This document shows positions 39,421 to 50,639 of a stretch of DNA of 64,000 nucleotides, in pieces (the first letter of the stretch is position 1; every line of letters begins with the position of its first letter). Position numbers and translations under genes: made by a program. This DNA comes from Panagrolaimus kolymaensis (lineage: Eukaryota > Nematoda > Chromadorea > Rhabditida > Panagrolaimidae), in the NCBI GenBank assembly GCA_028622995.1, contig JAJQJQ010000002.1:8866001-8930000 (forward strand), in the 5' to 3' direction. The notes beneath the pieces are model-generated. The model was given only the letters and a program-made list of their open reading frames with translations. It was not told where the DNA came from and made no database searches.

Positions 39421-42400
39421 TGTTCCAATTTTCTTAAAACATTTCTCTAGCCCAACAACACTGTAAAGCATCGAGGTTTTTTATTTTCCCTTCATCAAAT
39501 TTTTCATCCAAACTATGTTTTATTTGTTTTGGATTTTAAGTAAATTCATAAACTATTTTTTTTGTTCCAATTTTCTTAAAACATTTCTCTAGCCCAACAA
39601 CACTGTAAAGCATCGAGGTTTTTTATTTTCCCTTCATCAAATTTTTCATCCAAACTATGTTTTATTTGTTTTGGATTTTAAGTAAATTCATAAACTATTT
39701 TTTTTGTTCCAATTTTCTTAAAACATTTCTCTAGCCCAACAACATTGTAAAGCATCGAGGTTTTTTATTTTCCCTTCATCAAATTTTTCATCCAAACTAT
39801 GGTTTATTTGTTTTGGATTTTAAGTAAATTCATAAACTATTTTTTTTGTTCCAATTTTCTTAAAACATTTCTCTAGCCCAACAACACTGTAAAGCATCGA
39901 GGTTTTTTATTTTCCCTTCATCAAATTTTTCATCCAAACTATGTTTTATTTGTTTTGGATTTTAAGTAAATTCATAAACTATTTTTTTTGTTCCAATTTT
40001 CTTAAAACATTTCTCTAGCCCAACAACATTGTAAAGCATCGAGGTTTTTTATTTTCCCTTCATCAAATTTTTCATCCAAACTATGTTTTATTTGTTTTGG
40101 ATTTTAAGTAAATTCATAAACTATTTTTTTTGTTCCAATTTTCTTAAAACATTTCTCTAGCCCAACAACACTGTAAAGCATCGAGGTTTTTTATTTTCCC
40201 TTCATCAAATTTTTCATCCAAACTATGTTTTATTTGTTTTGGATTTTAAGTAAATTCATAAACTATTTTTTTTGTTCCAATTTTCTTAAAACATTTCTCT
40301 AGCCCAACAACATTGTAAAGCATCGAGGTTTTTTATTTTCCCTTCATCAAATTTTTCATCCAAACTATGTTTTATTTGTTTTGGATTTTAAGTAAATTCA
40401 TAAACTATTTTTTTTGTTCCAATTTTCTTAAAACATTTCTCTAGCCCAACAACATTGTAAAGCATCGAGGTTTTTTATTTTCCCTTCATCAAATTTTTCA
40501 TCCACACTATGTTTTATTTGTTTTGGATTTTAAGTAAATTCATAAACTATTTTTTTTGTTCCAATTTTCTTAAAACATTTCTCTAGCCCAACAACACTGT
40601 AAAGCATCGAGGTTTTTTATTTTCCCTTCATCAAATTTTTCATCCAAACTATGTTTTATTTGTTTTGGATTTTAAGTAAATTCATAAACTATTTTTTTTG
40701 TTCCAATTTTCTTAAAACATTTCTCTAGCCCAACAACACTGTAAATCATCGAGGTTTTTTATTTTCCCTTCATCAAATTTTTCATCCAAACTATGGTTTA
40801 TTTGTTTTGGATTTTAAGTAAATTCATAAACTATTTTTTTTGTTCCAATTTTCTTAAAACATTTCTCTAGCCCAACAACATTGTAAAGCATCGAGGTTTT
40901 TTATTTTCCCTTCATCAAATTTTTCATCCAAACTATGGTTTATTTGTTTTGGATTTTAAGTAAATTCATAAACTATTTTTTTTGTTCCAATTTTCTTAAA
41001 ACATTTCTCTAGCCCAACAACATTGTAAAGCATCGAGGTTTTTTATTTTCCCTTCATCAAATTTTTCATCCAAACTATGGTTTATTTGTTTTGGATTTTA
41101 AGTAAATTCATAAACTATTTTTTTTGTTCCAATTTTCTTAAAACATTTCTCTAGCCCAACAACACTGTAAAGCATCGAGGTTTTTTATTTTCCCTTCATC
41201 AAATTTTTCATCCAAACTATGTTTTATTTGTTTTGGATTTTAAGTAAATTCATAAACTATTTTTTTTGTTCCAATTTTCTTAAAACATTTCTCTAGCCCA
41301 ACAACACTGTAAAGCATCGAGGTTTTTTATTTTCCCTTCATCAAATTTTTCATCCAAACTATGTTTTATTTGTTTTGGATTTTAAGTAAATTCATAAACT
41401 ATTTTTTTTGTTCCAATTTTCTTAAAACATTTCTCTAGCCCAACAACATTGTAAAGCATCGAGGTTTTTTATTTTCCCTTCATCAAATTTTTCATCCAAA
41501 CTATGTTTTATTTGTTTTGGATTTTAAGTAAATTCATAAACTATTTTTTTTGTTCCAATTTTCTTAAAACATTTCTCTAGCCCAACAACACTGTAAAGCA
41601 TCGAGGTTTTTTATTTTCCCTTCATCAAATTTTTCATCCAAACTATGTTTTATTTGTTTTGGATTTTAAGTAAATTCATAAACTATTTTTTTTGTTCGAA
41701 TTTTCTTAAAACATTTCTCTAGCCCAACAACACTGTAAAGCATCGAGGTTTTTTATTTTCCCTTCATCAAATTTTTCATCCAAACTATGTTTTATTTGTT
41801 TTGGATTTTAAGTAAATTCATAAACTATTTTTTTTGTTCCAATTTTCTTAAAACATTTCTCTAGCCCAACAACACTGTAAAGCATCGAGGTTTTTTATTT
41901 TCCCTTCATCAAATTTTTCATCCAAACTATGTTTTATTTGTTTTGGATTTTAAGTAAATTCATAAACTATTTTTTTTGTTCGAATTTTCTTAAAACATTT
42001 ATCTAGCCCAACAACACTGTAAAGCATCGAGGTTTTTTATTTTCCCTTCATCAAATTTTTCATCCAAACTATGGTTTATTTGTTTTGGATTTTAAGTAAA
42101 TTCATAAACTATTTTTTTTGTTCCAATTTTCTTAAAACATTTCTCTAGCCCAACAACACTGTAAAGCATCGAGGTTTTTTATTTTCCCTTCATCAAATTT
42201 TTCATCCAAACTATGGTTTATTTGTTTTGGATTTTAAGTAAATTCATAAACTATTTTTTTTGTTCCAATTTTCTTAAAACATTTCTCTAGCCCAACAACA
42301 CTGTAAAGCATCGAGGTTTTTTATTTTCCCTTCATCAAATTTTTCATCCAAACTATGGTTTATTTGTTTTGTATTTTAAGTAAATTCATAAACTATTTTT

Positions 42401-44810
42401 TTTGTTCGAATTTTCTTAAAACATTTCTCTAGCCCAACAACACTGTAAAGCATCGAGGTTTTTTATTTTCCCTTCATCAAATTTTTCATCCAAACTATGG
42501 TTTATTTGTTTTGGATTTTAAGTAAATTCATAAACTATTTTTTTTGTTCCAATTTTCTTAAAACATTTCTCTAGCCCAACAACACTGTAAAGCATGGAGG
42601 TTTTTTATTTTCCCTTCATCAAATTTTTCATCCAAACTATGGTTTATTTGTTTTGGATTTTAAGTAAATTCATAAACTATTTTTTTTGTTCGAATTTTCT
42701 TAAAACATTTCTCTAGCCCAACAACACTGTAAAGCATCGAGGTTTTTTATTTTCCCTTCATCAAATTTTTCATCCAAACTATGTTTTATTTGTTTTGGAT
42801 TTTAAGTAAATTCATAAACTATTTTTTTTGTTCCAATTTTCTTAAAACATTTCTCTAGCCCAACAACACTGTAAAGCATCGAGGTTTTTTATTTTCCCTT
42901 CATCAAATTTTTCATCCAAACTATGTTTTATTTGTTTTGGATTTTAAGTAAATTCATAAACTATTTTTTTTGTTCCAATTTTCTTAAAACATTTCTCTAG
43001 CCCAACAACACTGTAAAGCATCGAGGTTTTTTATTTTCCCTTCATCAAATTTTTCATCCAAACTATGGTTTATTTGTTTTGGATTTTAAGTAAATTCATA
43101 AACTATTTTTTTTGTTCCAATTTTCTTAAAACATTTCTCTAGCCCAACAACACTGTAAAGCATCGAGGTTTTTTATTTTCCCTTCATCAAATTTTTCATC
43201 CAAACTATGGTTTATTTGTTTTGGATTTTAAGTAAATTCATAAACTATTTTTTTTGTTCCAATTTTCTTAAAACATTTCTCTAGCCCAACAACACTGTAA
43301 AGCATCGAGGTTTTTTATTTTCCCTTCATCAAATTTTTCATCCAAACTATGGTTTATTTGTTTTGGATTTTAAGTAAATTCATAAACTATTTTTTTTGTT
43401 CGTATTTTCTTAAAACATTTATCTAGCCCAACAACACTGTAAAGCATCGAGGTTTTTTATTTTCCCTTCATCAAATTTTTCATCCAAACTATGGTTTATT
43501 TGTTTTGGATTTTAAGTAAATTCATAAACTATTTTTTTTGTTCCAATTTTCTTAAAACATTTCTCTAGCCCAACAACACTGTAAAGCATCGAGGTTTTTT
43601 ATATTCCCTTCATCAAATTTTTCATCCAAACTATGGTTTATTTGTTTTGGATTTTAAGTAAATTCATAAACTATTTTTTTTGTTCCAATTTTCTTAAAAC
43701 ATTTCTCTAGCCCAACAACACTGTAAAGCATCGAGGTTTTTTATTTTCCCTTCATCAAATTTTCCATCCAAACTATGGTTTATTTGTTTTGTATTTTAAG
43801 TAAATTCATAAACTATTTTTTTTGTTCGAATTTTCTTAAAACATTTCTCTAGCTCAACAACACTGTAAAGCATCGAGGTTTTTTATTTTCCCTTCATCAA
43901 ATTTTTCATCCAAACTATGGTTTATTTGTTTTGGATTTTAAGTAAATTCATAAACTATTTTTTTTGTTCGAATTTTCTTAAAACATTTCTCTAGCCCAAC
44001 AACACTGTAAAGCATGGAGGTTTTTTATTTTCCCTTCATCAAATTTTTCATCCAAACTATTGTTTATTTGTTTTGGATTTTAAGTAAATTCATAAACTAT
44101 TTTTTTTGTTCGAATTTTCTTAAAACATTTCTCTAGCCTAACAACACTGTAAAGCATAGAGGTTTTTTATTTTCCCTTCATAAAATTTTTCATCCAAACT
44201 ATGTTTTATTTGTTTTGGATTTTAAGTAAATTCATAAACTATTTTTTTTGTTCCAATTTTCTTAAAACATTTCTCTAGCCCAACAACATTGTAAAGCATC
44301 GAGGTTTTTTATTTTCCCTTCATCAAATTTTTCATCCAAACTATGTTTTATTTGTTTTGGATTTTAAGTAAATTCATAAACTATTTTTTTTGTTCCAATT
44401 TTCTTAAAACATTTCTCTAGCCCAACAACATTGTAAAGCATCGAGGTTTTTTATTTTCCCTTCATCAAATTTTTCATCCAAACTATGGTTTATTTGTTTT
44501 GGATTTTAAGTAAATTCATAAACTATTTTTTTTGTTCCAATTTTCTTAAAACATTTCTCTAGCCCAACAACATTGTAAAGCATCGAGGTTTTTTATTTTC
44601 CCTTCATCAAATTTTTCATCCAAACTATGTTTTATTTGTTTTGGATTTTAAGTAAATTCATAAACTATTTTTTTTGTTCCAATTTTCTTAAAACATTTCT
44701 CTAGCCCAACAACATTGTAAAGCATCGAGGTTTTTTATTTTCCCTTCATCAAATTTTTCATCCAAACTATGTTTTATTTGTTTTGGATTTTAAGTAAATT
44801 CATAAACTAT
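39420..44810. repeat. Type A domain (contains the partner of 16954-23300)
   Basis: About 38 monomers, mostly with TTCC tails. The rare markers CCACACTATG 40505, TTTATC 42001, TTTTGTATTTT 42372 and 43792, CATGGAGG near 42597 and near 44018, TTCGTATT 43402, TTATATTCC 43601, TTTTCCATCC 43764 and CATAGAGG 44158 repeat the order seen at 16954-23021. This copy lacks 13 and 5 monomers present there and has one extra monomer near 43860-44140. Private changes include GTAAATC near 40746, AGCTCAAC near 43853 and CTATTGTTTA near 44060. Confidence 0.87.
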
Positions 44811-45240
44811 TGTTTTGTTCGAATTTTCTTAAAACATTTATCTAGCCCAACAACACTGTAAAGCATCGAGGTTTTTTATTTTCCCTTCATCAAATTTTTC
44901 ATCCAAACTATGGTTTATTTGTTTTGGATTTTAAGTAAATTCATAAACTATTGTTTTGTTCGAATTTTCTTAAAACATTTATCTAGCCCAACAACACTGT
45001 AAAGCATCGAGGTTTTTTATTTTCCCTTCATCAAATTTTTCATCCAAACTATGTTTTATTTGTTTTGGATTTTAAGTAAATTCATAAACTATTTTTTTTG
45101 TTCGAATTTTCTTAAAACATTTCTCTAGCCCAACAACACTGTAAAGCATCGAGGTTTTTTATTTTCCCTTCATCAAATTTTTCATCCAAACTATGTTTTA
45201 TTTGTTTTGGATTTTAAGTAAATTCATAAACTATTTTTTT
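44810..45240. repeat. Short type C/B island
   Basis: Two type C copies (the second preceded by ATGGTTT) and one or two type B copies sit inside a type A domain. Two 141-bp monomers here shift the local offset to the 16.9-24.3 kb block by 2 bp (44158 against 23021 is 21137; 45473 against 24338 is 21135), so this short island replaced two 142-bp copies without changing monomer count. Confidence 0.78.
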
Positions 45241-47220
45241 TGTTCCAATTTTCTTAAAACATTTCTCTAGCCCAACAACACTGTAAAGCATCGAGGTTTT
45301 TTATTTTCCCTTCATCAAATTTTTCATCCAAACTATGTTTTATTTGTTTTGGATTTTAAGTAAATTCATAAACTATTTTTTTTGTTCCAATTTTCTTAAA
45401 ACATTTCTCTAGCCCAACAACATTGTAAAGCATCGAGGTTTTTTATTTTCCCTTCATCAAATTTTTCATCCACACTATGTTTTATTTGTTTTGGATTTTA
45501 AGTAAATTCATAAACTATTTTTTTTGTTCCAATTTTCTTAAAACATTTCTCTAGCCCAACAACATTGTAAAGCATCGAGGTTTTTTATTTTCCCTTCATC
45601 AAATTTTTCATCCAAACTATGGTTTATTTGTTTTGGATTTTAAGTAAATTCATAAACTATTTTTTTTGTTCCAATTTTCTTAAAACATTTCTCTAGCCCA
45701 ACAACACTGTAAAGCATCGAGGTTTTTTATTTTCCCTTCATCAAATTTTTCATCCAAACTATGTTTTATTTGTTTTGGATTTTAAGTAAATTCATAAACT
45801 ATTTTTTTTGTTCCAATTTTCTTAAAACATTTCTCTAGCCCAACAACATTGTAAAGCATCGAGGTTTTTTATTTTCCCTTCATCAAATTTTTCATCCAAA
45901 CTATGGTTTATTTGTTTTGGATTTTAAGTAAATTCATAAACTATTTTTTTTGTTCCAATTTTCTTAAAACATTTCTCTAGCCCAACAACACTGTAAAGCA
46001 TCGAGGTTTTTTATTTTCCCTTCATCAAATTTTTCATCCAAACTATGTTTTATTTGTTTTGGATTTTAAGTAAATTCATAAACTATTTTTTTTGTTCGAA
46101 TTTTCTTAAAACATTTCTCTAGCCCAACAACACTGTAAAGCATCGAGGTTTTTTATTTTCCCTTCATCAAATTTTTCATCCAAACTATGTTTTATTTGTT
46201 TTGGATTTTAAGTAAATTCATAAACTATTTTTTTTGTTCCAATTTTCTTAAAACATTTCTCTAGCCCAACAACACTGTAAAGCATCGAGGTTTTTTATTT
46301 TCCCTTCATCAAATTTTTCATCCAAACTATGTTTTATTTGTTTTGGATTTTAAGTAAATTCATAAACTATTTTTTTTGTTCCAATTTTCTTAAAACATTT
46401 CTCTAGCCCAACAACATTGTAAAGCATCGAGGTTTTTTATTTTCCCTTCATCAAATTTTTCATCCACACTATGTTTTATTTGTTTTGGATTTTAAGTAAA
46501 TTCATAAACTATTTTTTTTGTTCCAATTTTCTTAAAACATTTCTCTAGCCCAACAACATTGTAAAGCATCGAGGTTTTTTATTTTCCCTTCATCAAATTT
46601 TTCATCCAAACTATGGTTTATTTGTTTTGGATTTTAAGTAAATTCATAAACTATTTTTTTTGTTCCAATTTTCTTAAAACATTTCTCTAGCCCAACAACA
46701 TTGTAAAGCATCGAGGTTTTTTATTTTCCCTTCATCAAATTTTTCATCCAAACTATGGTTTATTTGTTTTGGATTTTAAGTAAATTCATAAACTATTTTT
46801 TTTGTTCCAATTTTCTTAAAACATTTCTCTAGCCCAACAACACTGTAAAGCATCGAGGTTTTTTATTTTCCCTTCATCAAATTTTTCATCCAAACTATGT
46901 TTTATTTGTTTTGGATTTTAAGTAAATTCATAAACTATTTTTTTTGTTCCAATTTTCTTAAAACATTTCTCTAGCCCAACAACACTGTAAAGCATCGAGG
47001 TTTTTTATTTTCCCTTCATCAAATTTTTCATCAAAACTATGTTTTATTTGTTTTGGATTTTAAGTAAATTCATAAACTATTTTTTTTGTTCCAATTTTCT
47101 TAAAACATTTCTCTAGCCCAACAACATTGTAAAGCATCGAGGTTTTTTATTTTCCCTTCATCAAATTTTTCATCCAAACTATGTTTTATTTGTTTTGGAT
47201 TTTAAGTAAATTCATAAACT
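45240..47220. repeat. Type A domain with two CCACACTATG copies
   Basis: About fourteen 142-bp monomers with TTCC tails, apart from a TTCG copy near 46098. CCACACTATG occurs at 45473 and 46467, seven monomers (994 bp) apart, which suggests a partial heptameric order. A CATCAAAAC copy near 47033 is private. The domain ends at the type C tail at 47224. Confidence 0.83.
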
Positions 47221-47227
47221 ATTGTTT

Positions 47228-50200
47228 TGTTCGAATTTTCTTAAAACATTTATCTAGCCCAACAACACTGTAAAGCATCGAGGTTTTTTATTTTCCCTTC
47301 ATCAAATTTTTCATCCAAACTATGGTTTATTTGTTTTGGATTTTAAGTAAATTCATAAACTATTGTTTTGTTCGAATTTTCTTAAAACATTTATCTAGCC
47401 CAACAACACTGTAAAGCATCGAGGTTTTTTATTTTCCCTTCATCAAATTTTTCATCCAAACTATGGTTTATTTGTTTTGGATTTTAAGTAAATTCATAAA
47501 CTATTGTTTTGTTCGAATTTTCTTAAAACATTTATCTAGCCCAACAACACTGTAAAGCATCGAGGTTTTTTATTTTCCCTTCATCAAATTTTTCATCCAA
47601 ACTATGTTTTATTTGTTTTGGATTTTAAGTAAATTCATAAACTATTTTTTTTGTTCGAATTTTTGAAAACATTTTTTCTAGCGCAACAACACTGTAAAGC
47701 ATCGAGGTTTTTTATTTTCCCTTCATCAAATTTTTCATCCAAACTATGTTTTATTTGTTTTGGATTTTAAGTAAATTCATAAACTATTTTTTTTGTTCGA
47801 ATTTTCTTAAAACATTTCTCTAGCCCAACAACACTGTAAAGCATCGAGGTTTTTTATTTTCCCTTCATCAAATTTTTCATCCAAACTATGTTTTATTTGT
47901 TTTGGATTTTAAGTAAATTCATAAACTATTTTTTTTGTTCGAATTTTCTTAAAACATTTCTCTAGCCCAACAACACTGTAAAGCATCGAGGTTTTTTATT
48001 TTCCCTTCATCAAATTTTTCATCCAAACTATGTTTTATTTGTTTTGGATTTTAAGTAAATTCATAAACTATTTTTTTTGTTCGAATTTTCTTAAAACATT
48101 TCTCTAGCCCAACAACACTGTAAAGCATCGAGGTTTTTTATTTTCCCTTCATCAAATTTTTCATCCAAACTATGTTTTATTTGTTTTGGATTTTAAGTAA
48201 ATTCATAAACTATTTTTTTTGTTCGAATTTTCTTAAAACATTTCTCTAGCCCAACAACACTGTAAAGCATCGAGGTTTTTTATTTTCCCTTCATCAAATT
48301 TTTCATCCAAACTATGTTTTATTTGTTTTGGATTTTAAGTAAATTCATAAACTATTTTTTTTGTTCGAATTTTCTTAAAACATTTCTCTAGCCCAACAAC
48401 ACTGTAAAGCATCGAGGTTTTTTATTTTCCCTTCATCAAATTTTTCATCCAAACTATGTTTTATTTGTTTTGGATTTTAAGTAAATTCATAAACTATTTT
48501 TTTTGTTCGAATTTTCTTAAAACATTTCTCTAGCCCAACAACACTGTAAAGCATCGAGGTTTTTTATTTTCCCTTCATCAAATTTTTCATCCAAACTATG
48601 TTTTATTTGTTTTGGATTTTAAGTAAATTCATAAACTATTTTTTTTGTTCGAATTTTCTTAAAACATTTCTCTAGCCCAACAACACTGTAAAGCATCGAG
48701 GTTTTTTATTTTCCCTTCATCAAATTTTTCATCCAAACTATGTTTTATTTGTTTTGGATTTTAAGTAAATTCATAAACTATTTTTTTTGTTCGAATTTTC
48801 TTAAAACATTTCTCTAGCCCAACAACACTGTAAAGCATCGAGGTTTTTTATTTTCCCTTCATCAAATTTTTCATCCAAACTATGTTTTATTTGTTTTGGA
48901 TTTTAAGTAAATTCATAAACTATTTTTTTTGTTCGAATTTTCTTAAAACATTTCTCTAGCCCAACAACACTGTAAAGCATCGAGGTTTTTTATTTTCCCT
49001 TCATCAAATTTTTCATCCAAACTATGTTTTATTTGTTTTGGATTTTAAGTAAATTCATAAACTATTGTTTTGTTCGAATTTTCTTAAAACATTTATCTAG
49101 CCCAACAACACTGTAAAGCATCGAGGTTATTTATTTTCCCTTCATCAAATTTTTCATCCAAACTATGTTTTATTTGTTTTGGATTTTAAGTAAATTCATA
49201 AACTATTTTTTTTGTTCGAATTTTCTTAAAACATTTCTCTAGCCCAACAACACTGTAAAGCATCGAGGTTTTTTATTTTCCCTTCATCAAATTTTTCATC
49301 CAAACTATGTTTTATTTGTTTTGGATTTTAAGTAAATTCATAAACTATTTTTTTTGTTCGAATTTTCTTAAAACATTTCTCTAGCCCAACAACACTGTAA
49401 AGCATCGAGGTTTTTTATTTTCCCTTCATCAAATTTTTCATCCAAACTATGTTTTATTTGTTTTGGATTTTAAGTAAATTCATAAACTATTGTTTTGTTC
49501 GAATTTTCTTAAAACATTTATCTAGCCCAACAACACTGTAAAGCATCGAGGTTTTTTATTTTCCCTTCATCAAATTTTTCATCCAAACTATGGTTTATTT
49601 GTTTTGGATTTTAAGTAAATTCATAAACTATTGTTTTGTTCGAATTTTCTTAAAACATTTATCTAGCCCAACAACACTGTAAAGCATCGAGGTTTTTTAT
49701 TTTCCCTTCATCAAATTTTTCATCCAAACTATGTTTTATTTGTTTTGGATTTTAAGTAAATTCATAAACTATTTTTTTTGTTCGAATTTTCTTAAAACAT
49801 TTCTCTAGCCCAACAACACTGTATAGCATCGAGGTTTTTTATTTTCCCTTCATCAAATTTTTCATCCAAACTATGTTTTATTTGTTTTGGATTTTAAGTA
49901 AATTCATAAACTATTGTTTTGTTCGAATTTTCTTAAAACATTTATCTAGCCCAACAACACTGTAAAGCATCGAGGTTTTTTATTTTCCCTTCATCAAATT
50001 TTTCATCCAAACTATGGTTTATTTGTTTTGGATTTTAAGTAAATTCATAAACTATTGTTTTGTTCGAATTTTCTTAAAACATTTATCTAGCCCAACAACA
50101 CTGTAAAGCATCGAGGTTTTTTATTTTCCCTTCATCAAATTTTTCATCCAAACTATGTTTTATTTGTTTTGGATTTTAAGTAAATTCATAAACTATTTTT

Positions 50201-50638
50201 TTTGTTCGAATTTTCTTAAAACATTTTTTCTAGCGCAACAACACTGTAAAGCATCGAGGTTTTTTATTTTCCCTTCATCAAATTTTTCATCCAAACTATG
50301 TTTTATTTGTTTTGGATTTTAAGTAAATTCATAAACTATTTTTTTTGTTCGAATTTTCTTAAAACATTTCTCTAGCCCAACAACACTGTAAAGCATCGAG
50401 GTTTTTTATTTTCCCTTCATCAAATTTTTCATCCAAACTATGTTTTATTTGTTTTGGATTTTAAGTAAATTCATAAACTATTTTTTTTGTTCGAATTTTC
50501 TTAAAACATTTCTCTAGCCCAACAACACTGTAAAGCATCGAGGTTTTTTATTTTCCCTTCATCAAATTTTTCATCCAAACTTTGTTTTATTTTTTTTGGA
50601 TTTTAAGTAAATTCATAAACTATTTTTTTTGTTCGAAT
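47228..50638. repeat. Right copy of the 3.4-kb duplicated block (partner 3670-7080)
   Basis: Type C tails at 47365, 47506, 49067 and 49492, the D junction at 47665, GGTTATTTA at 49129, GTATAGC at 49824 and CTTTG at 50582 all match the left copy at a constant offset of 43558. One difference is ATGGTTT near 47343 against ATGTTTT near 3785. The 3' part, from 49492, also aligns with 29774 onward (offset 19718) and 37715 onward (offset 11777), so this segment exists four times in the window. Confidence 0.88.
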
Positions 50639-50639
50639 T

